Assembly (NCBI GenBank): GCA_031553835.1
Contig: JAVBKX010000004.1
Span: 124,001 to 188,000 of the forward strand
Source: JAVBKX01 sp031553835
Lineage (GTDB): Bacteria; Bacteroidota; Bacteroidia; Bacteroidales; Azobacteroidaceae
Reading direction: 5' to 3'
DNA: 64,000 nucleotides
Part shown: piece by piece, positions 53,163-61,743 of the stretch
Layout of the letters: the number at the start of each line of letters is the position of its first letter
Position numbering within the stretch: the first letter of the stretch is position 1
The notes under the pieces: generated by a model
The model's input: only the letters and a program-made list of their open reading frames with translations
The model's database searches: none
What the model was told of the DNA's origin: nothing
Position numbers and translations under genes: made by a program

Positions 53163-55322
53163 ATGAAGATTATGAAAAGATATAAATTACCGGCACTATT
53201 CAGAATGTGTCTTGTCGCTATAAGCTGTTTCCTTTTTGCTACGGCTTGCGAAAAAGCGGATGATGTAAATACCAACCAACTGGCGAGCGGTGATGTCACT
53301 TTGGAATCATTCGGACCATGCCCGATTCCCCGTGGCGCGGAACTCCGCATCATCGGAACAAATCTCGACCGGGTGGAAGCTATTATCCTCCCGGGAACCG
53401 GCTCTGTCAATGATATCAAGAGAATTAGTAATAATGAAATCCGCATAATAGTGCCTCAAACGGCGGAAGAAGGCCCAATAAAATTGAAAACAGGAAGCAA
53501 CGAAATTTCTTCCATTACCAATTTGACTTTCGAAGAAACTATTTTGATCTCTAAAATAAGCCCGTTGTCTGTCAAAGCCGGAGATGTAATCAAGGTTGAA
53601 GGTGATTACCTGAATTTGATTGCCGAAATTATTTTTGCGGAAGATGTACATGTACCGGCCGAAAATTTCAAAAGCCAAAGCCGTGAAGCCATTGAAGTTG
53701 CTGTGCCTGTTGAAACGCAAACCGGAAAAATCATCGTTTCCGACGGGGCCGACATTATTCCTGATGCTTCCGGCGAATTCGGCATTCCAATCTGGGTATA
53801 TTCGGAAGATGAACTGACCGTGACATTACCTTCGGTCACATCATTTTCTCCCGAAACGATCCGCGCAGGAAGCATACTGACTATTACCGGCAAAGATTTT
53901 GATTTGGTTGAAAGTATTCAATTCGGTGGAGATAAAGCGGCCGAATCATTCACTGTAAATGAAGATAAAACATCAATCACAGTAACAGTGCCGATGGATG
54001 CTCAGGATGGCACTGTTGTTCTGACAGCTTTCTCAGGCGTTGAAGTTGCCGGCGGGAAACCGTTGATCATGGTAGTGCCGACAATTTCCGCTATTGCTCC
54101 TAATCCGGTTAAAAACGGCGCTGTATTAACAGTAACAGGTAAAGACCTGGATCTGATTAGCCAGGTTATGTTTGGTGGTGAAAAAGAAGGTACGATTGCC
54201 GAGGGCGGAACTGCTACTGAAATTAAAGTAAATATTCCTGAAGATGCTGTAAGCGGAGCGGTTACTTTCACTACGTTAGCCGGCAAAACGGTTACATCGG
54301 CTGTACTTAATTTTGTTCTTCCGGTAATAACCGACATTAATCCGACCACCATTCTTGCCGGAGCTTCCATCACAATTACGGGTAGCAATTTAGACTTAGT
54401 CAAAAAAATAATTTTCGGAGGGAATACCGAGGGAATAATCGCCTCTCAGACCGAAACTTCGATTGAAGTACAAAGCCTGTCAAACAGTCTTTCCGATATC
54501 ATCGTTTTGGTTACATCAAACGGTACGGAAGTCAAATCGACTCAGGAAATCACGATCAACTCCGATCTTCCGATTATCTCTTCTATGCCCGGACAGGTAA
54601 AACCGGGTGCAAAAATGACGATTGAAGGTACCAAATTGAATTTAGTGGAATCCATCACATTTGAGGATAATGCCAAAGCAATCAAATATGGTATAAGAAG
54701 CGAAACAATCATTGAAGTATATGTTCCCGACCATGCAAAAAAAGGAAGGGTGACATTAACATTGAATACTTTCGACGGAAAAACCGTAATATCTTCAGAA
54801 TTCAAAGTAGTCGGCACCGATCCTATTGTGGATCCGTCATTAGTTATCGATGATTTTGAAAATCATAACGGACATGACGCCACCTGGGACAATTGGGGTG
54901 GAAACATCGATTACAATACTGACGAAGAAAATAACCATTACATTCAATTGCATTCAGGAATTTCCGGTTGGGCCTGGTTGTATGGATGTAATCATCAATC
55001 GTCGAGGGGAAACTTCCCATCCATTGCGAATCCGGACGATTATGTATTAAAGTTAGATTTAAGGGTTACAGGTAATTATGAATCAGGCGTAATGTTCGCA
55101 TTCTCTTTCGGAGGATGGTCTGGAACAACCTCTCTATTGTCTGCTCAGGATAATTATACGACTAACGGTGAATGGATGACAGTAACCATACCAATGTCAA
55201 GCATCTGGACTGCCGGCGCTATTAACGGAGCATCCGGAGATTGGGGTATGAGCCTGAATGGCGGAACAATTCCTGTCGGAGTGGAAATCTCAATAGATAA
55301 TGTCCGTTTCGAACAACAATAA
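53163..55322 (+). CDS. IPT/TIG surface glycan-binding lipoprotein, second and longer
   Basis: 719 residues. The signal (LVAISCFLFATACEK) has its lipobox at ATAC. About six IPT/TIG units follow (ITSFSPETIRAGSILTITGKDF-like SFSPETIRAGSILTITGKDF, IAPNPVKNGAVLTVTGKDL, INPTTILAGASITITGSNL, SMPGQVKPGAKMTIEGTKL and others), making a long rod. A C-terminal beta-sandwich begins LVIDDFENHNGHDATW and ends VEISIDNVRFEQQ, with many Trp residues as in glycan-binding sandwiches. It extends the binding reach of the PUL above the membrane. The two SGBP genes share the same domain plan but not length, suggesting they hold the polymer at different heights. Confidence 0.88.
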   Translation: MKIMKRYKLPALFRMCLVAISCFLFATACEKADDVNTNQLASGDVTLESFGPCPIPRGAELRIIGTNLDRVEAIILPGTGSVNDIKRISNNEIRIIVPQTAEEGPIKLKTGSNEISSITNLTFEETILISKISPLSVKAGDVIKVEGDYLNLIAEIIFAEDVHVPAENFKSQSREAIEVAVPVETQTGKIIVSDGADIIPDASGEFGIPIWVYSEDELTVTLPSVTSFSPETIRAGSILTITGKDFDLVESIQFGGDKAAESFTVNEDKTSITVTVPMDAQDGTVVLTAFSGVEVAGGKPLIMVVPTISAIAPNPVKNGAVLTVTGKDLDLISQVMFGGEKEGTIAEGGTATEIKVNIPEDAVSGAVTFTTLAGKTVTSAVLNFVLPVITDINPTTILAGASITITGSNLDLVKKIIFGGNTEGIIASQTETSIEVQSLSNSLSDIIVLVTSNGTEVKSTQEITINSDLPIISSMPGQVKPGAKMTIEGTKLNLVESITFEDNAKAIKYGIRSETIIEVYVPDHAKKGRVTLTLNTFDGKTVISSEFKVVGTDPIVDPSLVIDDFENHNGHDATWDNWGGNIDYNTDEENNHYIQLHSGISGWAWLYGCNHQSSRGNFPSIANPDDYVLKLDLRVTGNYESGVMFAFSFGGWSGTTSLLSAQDNYTTNGEWMTVTIPMSSIWTAGAINGASGDWGMSLNGGTIPVGVEISIDNVRFEQQ

Positions 55323-55393
55323 ACTTCACATCATTCGAAACCAGGGCTCCAAACCAATTACAGGAGCCTTGATTTCTTAACAACGACAAAATT

Positions 55394-56686
55394 ATGAATC
55401 GATTCTTGAAAAATATCTTATTACTCACTTTCTGTGCTGGGTTAAATCCCTCATACGCCTGCTCAAAGAATGAAGAAGGCGCTGATGAACAAAACGATAT
55501 TCATTTAGTATCAACAGATCCGGCTCAAAATGCCACCGTCAATATTACTACAGAATCCGTTTCCTTTATTTTTAACAGAGGAATCTATATTGCCGATAAA
55601 GCGAAAATAACCTTAAACGACACTCCGGTGCCGAATGCATCAGTATATGGAACTTCCCTGACAATAAAACTCAATACTTTGAAAAGTGGAACCGATTATA
55701 CTTTAATAATCCACAAAGGAGCTATCAGAGAAGGCTCAAACCACCTCAACAAAGAAGCATTTTCTCTGAAATTCCAGACAAATGAAGCTCCTGTCAACGG
55801 TGGCTCGGTAAGTCAGCATGGTTTTCTATCGGTAAAAGGAACAGCCCTTGTCAATCAGCAGGGAAAAGAAGTCATTCTTCGCGGAGTTAGTTTCGGCTGG
55901 CACAACTGGTGGCCTCGTTTTTACAATAAAAACACCGTAACCTGGCTGAAAAAGGACTGGAAATGTGATCTGATCCGGGCTGCCATAGGCGTCGAACCAT
56001 CCGGAGCATATATAGACCATCCGGAAATAGCACTCAAGTGTCTGTATGCCGCAATAGATGCTGCTATTGAAAATGATATGTATGTAATTGTGGACTGGCA
56101 TTCACACAATATCCGTCTCAAAGAAGCCAACGATTTCTTTTCACTGGTGGCGGAAAAATATAAAGATTACCCAAACATTATCTATGAAATATTCAACGAA
56201 CCGGAAAATATCAGCTGGAACGAAGTCAAAGCTTACTCTGAAGCCGTGATTAAAACCATTCGTGCCATTGATAAAAAAAATATCATTCTCGTAGGCTCTC
56301 CGCAATGGGACCAGGCCGTAGATAAAGCTGCCGCCGACCCTATTACAGGATATGACAATTTGATGTACACCCTCCATTTTTATGCTGCAACCCACAAACA
56401 ATCGTTACGCGACCGGGCTGCAAACGCCTTGAAAACGGGACTGCCGTTGTTTGTCTCCGAATGTGCCGGAATGGAAGCTACAGGCAATGGTCCCATCGAC
56501 CTGCAAGAATGGAACGACTGGTTGCAATGGATGAATGACAACCATCTCAGTTGGACGGCATGGTCTGTTTCCGATAAAAACGAAACTTGCTCCATGATTA
56601 AAAACACATCATCTCCTGTAAGCGATTGGGACGAAAGTGATTTAAAAGAATGGGGGCTAATCGTCAGAACCGAATTAAAAAAATAG
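55394..56686 (+). CDS. Surface GH5 (subfamily 2-like) endo-beta-1,4-glucanase with N-terminal Ig domain
   Basis: 430 residues. Lipobox SYAC (Cys23). An N-terminal SbsA-type Ig domain (about residues 35-135: STDPAQNATVNITTESVSFI...) is followed by a GH5 catalytic domain. The GH5_2 pattern of Bacillus-type cellulases is clear: VILRGVSFGWHNWWPRF, DLIRAAIGVEPSGAYID, YVIVDWHSHN, then the acid/base Glu269 in IFNEPENI and the nucleophile Glu356 in FVSECAGM. It should cut beta-1,4-glucan chains (cellulose-like, mixed-linkage or carboxymethyl cellulose) at the cell surface. It is the only hydrolase of this PUL, so oligosaccharides must be finished by enzymes elsewhere. The SusC-SusD-SGBP-SGBP-GH5 order supports a beta-glucan target. 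Confidence 0.92.
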   Translation: MNRFLKNILLLTFCAGLNPSYACSKNEEGADEQNDIHLVSTDPAQNATVNITTESVSFIFNRGIYIADKAKITLNDTPVPNASVYGTSLTIKLNTLKSGTDYTLIIHKGAIREGSNHLNKEAFSLKFQTNEAPVNGGSVSQHGFLSVKGTALVNQQGKEVILRGVSFGWHNWWPRFYNKNTVTWLKKDWKCDLIRAAIGVEPSGAYIDHPEIALKCLYAAIDAAIENDMYVIVDWHSHNIRLKEANDFFSLVAEKYKDYPNIIYEIFNEPENISWNEVKAYSEAVIKTIRAIDKKNIILVGSPQWDQAVDKAAADPITGYDNLMYTLHFYAATHKQSLRDRAANALKTGLPLFVSECAGMEATGNGPIDLQEWNDWLQWMNDNHLSWTAWSVSDKNETCSMIKNTSSPVSDWDESDLKEWGLIVRTELKK

Positions 56687-56738
56687 AAATTAATGTGGCG
56701 ATAATATCGGCCCAATGGAAGAAAAAAGTAGAAAAGAC

Positions 56739-56771
56739 TTTGTACCTTCGCGTTTATTTTAATTACCTTTG
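56739..56771 (+). promoter_or_regulatory. Promoter of the DUF5020/NCS2 operon
   Basis: TTTG (56739-56742) and TACCTTTG (56764-56771) are spaced 21 bases, a good match to the Bacteroides promoter. The ATG at 56796 follows 24 bases later. Confidence 0.7.
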
Positions 56772-56795
56772 CCCCATAATCTTAATAGTCTCAAT

Positions 56796-57485
56796 ATGAA
56801 GCGTATTTTTATCTCTTGCATTTTTTCCCTACTCATTCTTCCTTGTTTTTCGCAAAATCTACAATTGCATTATAGTCCGCGACATGGATTAGTGCCTGAT
56901 GATTTTGCAAAAAACCACCTCTTCTCTACTGTCGAAATGTTCAGACCCGACAGTTGGGGCTCTACTTTCTTTTTTATCGATATGACTTATGATGGAGATA
57001 AAGGCGCAGTCGGATCAGCCTACTGGGAAATTGCCCGCGACCTGAAATTTTGGGACGCTCCCATTGCTGCACACGTGGAATATAACGGAGGTGTTTTTAA
57101 TGGAGGATCGATTCCTAATGCTTACCTGATAGGAGCTTCTACCGATCGAATGTTGGGAAATGTATTCGTAGGCAGTTACCTCGCCTATAAATATAATGCT
57201 TTTGAAAAAACCAGCAATGATATTCAATGGACGGTTACCTGGGAATGGACAGGCGTCAACAACAAACTGACAGCCTGCGGTTTTATGGACTTATGGACAG
57301 AAAATAAAAACCACACCACAGGTAAAGACGGTAAAAAATGGATCCTTTTATCTCAACCGCAATTTTGGTACAATACGACGCAACATTTATCATTAGGAAC
57401 CGAAATTGAAGTCAGTAGCCGTTTTTATCCACAAAGTAATGATGTATATGTTTTACCCACAATCGCAGCCAAATGGAAATTTTAA
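56796..57485 (+). CDS. DUF5020-like outer-membrane channel, probable nucleobase/nucleoside pore
   Basis: 229 residues from the ATG at 56796, which opens a signal peptide (SLLILPCFSQ). The mature protein is a small barrel by pattern: alternating hydrophobic strands (TFFFIDMTYD, IAAHVEYNGGVFNGG, YLAYKYNAF, WTVTWEWTGV) and a final strand ending AAKWKF with Phe last. It resembles DUF5020, a Bacteroidota family similar in outline to Tsx nucleoside channels. Its end overlaps the start of an NCS2 purine permease by 13 bases. The coupling suggests an outer-plus-inner-membrane route for purines, which is inference. Confidence 0.75.
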   Translation: MKRIFISCIFSLLILPCFSQNLQLHYSPRHGLVPDDFAKNHLFSTVEMFRPDSWGSTFFFIDMTYDGDKGAVGSAYWEIARDLKFWDAPIAAHVEYNGGVFNGGSIPNAYLIGASTDRMLGNVFVGSYLAYKYNAFEKTSNDIQWTVTWEWTGVNNKLTACGFMDLWTENKNHTTGKDGKKWILLSQPQFWYNTTQHLSLGTEIEVSSRFYPQSNDVYVLPTIAAKWKF

Positions 57486-58771
57486 ACGCTCATAAAGATT
57501 GGAAATTTATCCGGAAAGAATTTATTGCCGGAATTATCACATTTTTGACTATGTCGTACATCCTGATTGTCAACCCGATGATTTTGGGGAGCACAGGAAT
57601 GGACAAAGCGGCGCTGTTTACTGCAACGGCGTTGGCAAGCGCTTTGGGGACATTATTTATGGCGCTCATTGCAAAAATTCCGATTGCTCAGGCGCCGGGT
57701 ATGGGGCTAAATAGTTTTTTTGCGGCTACTGTAGTGATGACAATGGGCTATTCGTGGCAATTTGCCCTGACTGCCGTGTTTATTGAAGGCATCATTTTCC
57801 TTATACTTACTTTTTTCAATGTGCGCGAAATTATTGTCAACAGCATTCCGCAAACATTAAAAAATGCTATCCCGGTGGGTATCGGATTGTTTATCACTTT
57901 TATAGGATTACAAAATGCAGGAATTATCGTACAAAATCCCCACACCATGGTAACATTAGGTTCCTTTGCTGACAAAGGGGTATGGGTGGCATTGCTCGGA
58001 CTATTCCTGATCGGAGTCTTATTGGCCCGTAATATTCACGGCGCTATCCTTATCGGCATTTTAGCAGCCACCATTTTCGGTTTGTTTGTGGGTATCACGA
58101 AACTGCCGGAGGGTCATTTGGTAAGCCTGCCGCCCAGCATTATTCCTGTATTCGCTCAATTTGAATGGGCGCACATTTTTACTTTCGACATGTTGATTGT
58201 GGTTTTCACCTTTCTATTCGTCAATTTATTTGATACTATAGGTACGTTGATCGGAGTAGCCTCAAAAGCCGGATTAATCGATGAAAAAGGAAATTTTCCA
58301 CAAGTAAAAAAAGCATTGTTTGCTGATGCGTTGGGTACCACTTGTGGCGCCATCCTGGGAACAAGTACAGTTACTTCATACGTGGAAAGCGCAGCAGGTG
58401 TGGCTGCCGGAGGACGAACCTATCTGACTTCGCTCAGTACAGCCATCATGTTTTTACTGGCCTTGTTTTTTGCCCCGGTTTTTCTCATGGTTCCGGCACA
58501 AGCAACAGCGCCAGCGTTGATTATTGTCGGATTATTTATGCTCTCATCGGTAGTAAAAATCAATTTTAATGATTTCACAGAATCTATTCCGGCGTTTCTC
58601 ACCATGGTGATGATGCCTTTTGCTTACAGCATAGCCCAGGGAATTATCTTCGGGATGCTCGGGTATGTATTCATCAAAGTATTGGCCGGGAAACATAAAG
58701 ATATTAAATTAGCAGTTTACATTATTGCCATATTGTTTTTGGCAAAAATAATCCTTGACGTGGTATATTAA
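57473..58771 (+). CDS. NCS2-family purine permease (adenine/guanine/hypoxanthine type)
   Basis: 432 residues with about 12 to 14 membrane helices, matching the AzgA/GhxP-AdeP branch of NCS2. Conserved pieces are FLTMSYILIVNP near the start, QAPGMGLNSFFAATVV, and VTSYVESAAGVAAGGRT, which includes the substrate-side Glu of the family. It imports purine bases with protons through the inner membrane. The ATG lies inside the last codons of the upstream barrel gene, so translation is likely coupled. The ABC transporter gene begins five bases after its stop. Confidence 0.93.
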   Translation: MEILNAHKDWKFIRKEFIAGIITFLTMSYILIVNPMILGSTGMDKAALFTATALASALGTLFMALIAKIPIAQAPGMGLNSFFAATVVMTMGYSWQFALTAVFIEGIIFLILTFFNVREIIVNSIPQTLKNAIPVGIGLFITFIGLQNAGIIVQNPHTMVTLGSFADKGVWVALLGLFLIGVLLARNIHGAILIGILAATIFGLFVGITKLPEGHLVSLPPSIIPVFAQFEWAHIFTFDMLIVVFTFLFVNLFDTIGTLIGVASKAGLIDEKGNFPQVKKALFADALGTTCGAILGTSTVTSYVESAAGVAAGGRTYLTSLSTAIMFLLALFFAPVFLMVPAQATAPALIIVGLFMLSSVVKINFNDFTESIPAFLTMVMMPFAYSIAQGIIFGMLGYVFIKVLAGKHKDIKLAVYIIAILFLAKIILDVVY

Positions 58772-58775
58772 ACCT

Positions 58776-59720
58776 ATGGAAGAAATTTCAAACTCAACAG
58801 CATCCTCTATTTTTCTTGAAACACAAGATGTTGTCAAGCAATATGCCAATCATTTGGCGTTGAACAAAGTCAGTATCCGGGTTCCTTCCGGTCAGATCTT
58901 TGGTCTGCTGGGACCAAACGGCGCCGGGAAAACTACTCTTATCCGGATTATCAACCGGATCACTGCGCCCGATACGGGTTCGGTATTATTCAAAAGCCGG
59001 CCGCTTCAAGCCAACGATGTATATAACATAGGCTACCTGCCCGAAGAACGAGGCCTGTACAAAAAAATGAAAGTGGGAGAACAAGCTATTTATTTAGCCC
59101 GCTTAAAAGGGTTGGACGAAAATACAGCCCGTACACGATTGAAAACATGGTTCAAAAAGTTCGAAATTTTATCCTGGTGGGATAAAAAATTGGAAGAATT
59201 ATCCAAAGGAATGCAACAAAAGGTGCAATTTGTAATTACGGTCATTCATGAACCGGAATTACTGATCTTTGATGAACCGTTTAGCGGATTTGATCCTGTA
59301 AATGCCGAATTGTTAAAAAATGAGATTCTTGAATTAAAAAAACAAGGGAAAACCATTATTTTTTCTACACATAATATGGCATCCGTCGAAGAAATCTGTG
59401 ATGAAATTGCCCTTATCAATCGTTCTGAAGTCGTATTATCCGGTAATGTTAAAGAAATCCGGTCGCGATATAAAACAAACATTTTTCAAGTACAAGTCGC
59501 TGGAGAAGCATTGAATTTTAATCCTGATTTTTGTACATTGCTCGACACTAAAACCAACTATCAGTCAAACATTTGGAGAATACAAAAACAACAGGAAATG
59601 ACCAACTCCGAATTATTGTCCGAATTAGTAAAGAATAACGAAATCCTGTTGTTTGAAGAAGAAACGCCGACAATGAATGATATTTTTATACAAACTGTAA
59701 CCGGAAACAAATATGAATAA
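58776..59720 (+). CDS. ABC transporter ATP-binding protein (NatA-like)
   Basis: 314 residues from the ATG at 58776, the first one after the permease stop; a start at 58755 would overlap that gene. Walker A is GPNGAGKTT, the signature motif is in LSKGMQQKVQ, Walker B is LLIFDEPFSGFDP, and the switch His lies in FSTHNMASVEE. A C-terminal extension of about 90 residues, as in the NatA/drug-export type, ends the protein. It pairs with the permease gene that overlaps its end by eight bases. Confidence 0.93.
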   Translation: MEEISNSTASSIFLETQDVVKQYANHLALNKVSIRVPSGQIFGLLGPNGAGKTTLIRIINRITAPDTGSVLFKSRPLQANDVYNIGYLPEERGLYKKMKVGEQAIYLARLKGLDENTARTRLKTWFKKFEILSWWDKKLEELSKGMQQKVQFVITVIHEPELLIFDEPFSGFDPVNAELLKNEILELKKQGKTIIFSTHNMASVEEICDEIALINRSEVVLSGNVKEIRSRYKTNIFQVQVAGEALNFNPDFCTLLDTKTNYQSNIWRIQKQQEMTNSELLSELVKNNEILLFEEETPTMNDIFIQTVTGNKYE

Positions 59721-61008
59721 AATAGGAATTATTATCGGACGGGAATATATGAGCCGGGTACGTAAAAAATCGTTCCTCGTTCTCACATTGTTAATGCCTG
59801 TATTAATGGTCGGCTTGATGTTCGGCACAGTCCTGCTGTCGTCCGTTAAAAGCGATGAAGTAAAAAATATTGTTGTACTGGATGACACCAACCAATATTA
59901 TCCGATCTTACAATCTTCCGACCAATACCATTTTATCAAAGGTTCCGGAGGCTTTGAATCTTTCCGCGAAAAATCGAACGAAGATATCTATGCGACATTA
60001 GTCATTTCGGGAAATTTGCTGCAAAATCCCAAAGCGGTTACATTGTATTCGCACAAACAAGTAACTGCCGATTTGGAACGGCTTATACAGACACAATTCA
60101 ACGACTACCTGAGCGACCAGAAGCTGGCATCATACGACATTCCGAATATAAAAGAAATCATCAACGACAGCCATGTCTCCATTGACCTGCAAACTATCAA
60201 ATGGGATGATTCGGGAAATGAGACAACCTCTTCGGCTGATTTAGCTAAGGTTATCGGCATGGTGTTTACATTCATCATCTATTTTTTCATTTTTGCTTAC
60301 GGAGGGATGGTTATGCAGGGTGTACTGGAAGAAAAAACCAATCGCATCATTGAAGTCATGGTATCTTCTGTAAAACCTTTTGATTTAATGATGGGAAAAA
60401 TCATTGGTGTCGGACTGGTTGGCATCACCCAATTTGTATTATGGGTAGTGCTCGGCGGAATCGTATATACTATCGCCGGAGTAGCAATGATCCCTGCATC
60501 AGGTATGGAGGCCGGAACCGGAGTAACCATGGCTGATAATGCTTCATTACTCACCACGATGGCTCCTATCATGGAAATTGTCGGTTCGATAAACTGGTTT
60601 AGCATCATTATTTGTTTCATCCTTTTCTTTATCGGCGGGTACTTGATCTATGCCTCCCTTTTCGCTGCTATTGGAGCGATGGTCAGCAGCCAGGAAGATA
60701 CCCAACAATTTATGACGCCAATCACCATTCTGATTATCTTTGCTTTTTATGCAGGAATAGCCAGTTTGGAAAATCCCGATGGCCCGTTGGCGTTTTGGAC
60801 ATCCATGATTCCATTCACATCTCCCATCGTTATGATGGTTAGGCTGCCATTCGACATTCACTGGTATGAATTGTTGATTTCCTTAGTTGTATTATTTGTA
60901 TCTGCCATTCTCTTAGTACAATTAGCTGCAAAAATTTATCGGGTAGGAATTCTCATGTATGGCAAAAAGCCAAGCATGAAAGAGTTAGCCAAATGGTTAA
61001 AATATTGA
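59713..61008 (+). CDS. ABC-2 family permease (NatB-like)
   Basis: 431 residues. One N-terminal helix (SFLVLTLLMPVLMVGLMFG), a large external loop of about 150 residues, then five or six helices (VFTFIIYFFIFAYGGMVMQGV, IGVGLVGITQFVLWVVLGGIVY, FSIIICFILFFIGGYLIYASLF, and others). The EEKTNRIIEVMVSSVKPFDLMMGKI stretch is the coupling region of ABC-2 permeases. With the upstream ATPase it forms a two-gene exporter of the Na+/drug/lantibiotic-like group. The substrate is not readable. Confidence 0.9.
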   Translation: MNKIGIIIGREYMSRVRKKSFLVLTLLMPVLMVGLMFGTVLLSSVKSDEVKNIVVLDDTNQYYPILQSSDQYHFIKGSGGFESFREKSNEDIYATLVISGNLLQNPKAVTLYSHKQVTADLERLIQTQFNDYLSDQKLASYDIPNIKEIINDSHVSIDLQTIKWDDSGNETTSSADLAKVIGMVFTFIIYFFIFAYGGMVMQGVLEEKTNRIIEVMVSSVKPFDLMMGKIIGVGLVGITQFVLWVVLGGIVYTIAGVAMIPASGMEAGTGVTMADNASLLTTMAPIMEIVGSINWFSIIICFILFFIGGYLIYASLFAAIGAMVSSQEDTQQFMTPITILIIFAFYAGIASLENPDGPLAFWTSMIPFTSPIVMMVRLPFDIHWYELLISLVVLFVSAILLVQLAAKIYRVGILMYGKKPSMKELAKWLKY

Positions 61009-61090
61009 ACTTTATCAATACAATAAACGTTATGAAACATAGAGGAAAGAAACATAATTTAGCAATATTAATTTTATAAATTCTTGCAAA

Positions 61091-61564
61091 ATGAAAAAAG
61101 TAGTGGCAATTCTATGTGTGACAGCTACAGCATTTGTATTGGGAGCTTGTGACGGTCAAAAAAAAGATGTTCAAAAAGCGAACAGTGAAACCGAGTTGCT
61201 TGAAGAAGTAACGAGCGAAAAAGAACTCAACAAAGTAGTGAAAGACGAAAGAGAGGCAGAGAAGGACACTTCTTCTGTAAAAATCAATGTCAATGCGATC
61301 GGTGAACCTAAGGATACAAAAGCTGCTGCCGAAGAAATATTGACGAAGTATGAACAAACTGTAAAAAACTATGTGGATGTGCTGGTCAAATTTCAAAAAG
61401 GCGACATGTCTGTTGCCTCGGAATACCAAAAACTTTCGCAAGAACTTCCTCAGATATCTACCGATGTATATAAATATGTATCTGACTTCGATGCCAAACA
61501 AACCAAACGGTTAGAGGCTGCTACTAAAAAATATACCGATGCTACCAAAGCGTTAACAAAATAA
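61091..61564 (+). CDS. Small helical lipoprotein of unknown function
   Basis: 157 residues. Lipobox VLGAC (Cys20). The mature chain is strongly charged and helical (SETELLEEVTSEKELNKVVKDEREAEKD; AAAEEILTKYEQTVKNYVDVLVKFQKGD), with no cysteines and no enzyme motif. It lies 82 bases after the ABC permease; no promoter is clear, and a repeat hairpin follows the stop. I do not recognise a characterised family. It could be a periplasmic stress-type lipoprotein by composition only. Confidence 0.75.
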   Translation: MKKVVAILCVTATAFVLGACDGQKKDVQKANSETELLEEVTSEKELNKVVKDEREAEKDTSSVKINVNAIGEPKDTKAAAEEILTKYEQTVKNYVDVLVKFQKGDMSVASEYQKLSQELPQISTDVYKYVSDFDAKQTKRLEAATKKYTDATKALTK

Positions 61565-61579
61565 CATCTTCTTTCATAA

Positions 61580-61620
61580 GGTGCAGGGTGCAAGGGACGA
61601 AGCCTCCTACACCCTGTACC
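61580..61620. repeat. Dispersed palindromic repeat, family C
   Basis: GGTGCAGGGTG (61580-61590) and CACCCTGTACC (61610-61620) pair with one G-U. It is a short copy of the element at 22461-22523 and follows the small lipoprotein gene by 15 bases, where it may end transcription. Confidence 0.75.
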
Positions 61621-61743
61621 CCAAAAATCTAATCAGATTGTTCTTTTGACCTAAAATCTCAAATTTTTGATTGTTTTTTTATATCCCGAATCAATAATAA
61701 TAACTAATATTGCATTCGTATTAACAATAAAAAAATAATCTTC

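Noticed and set aside
53606..53893. Minus-strand frames inside the long IPT protein
   Set aside because: They are shadows of repeated IPT units; no start signals or conserved features.
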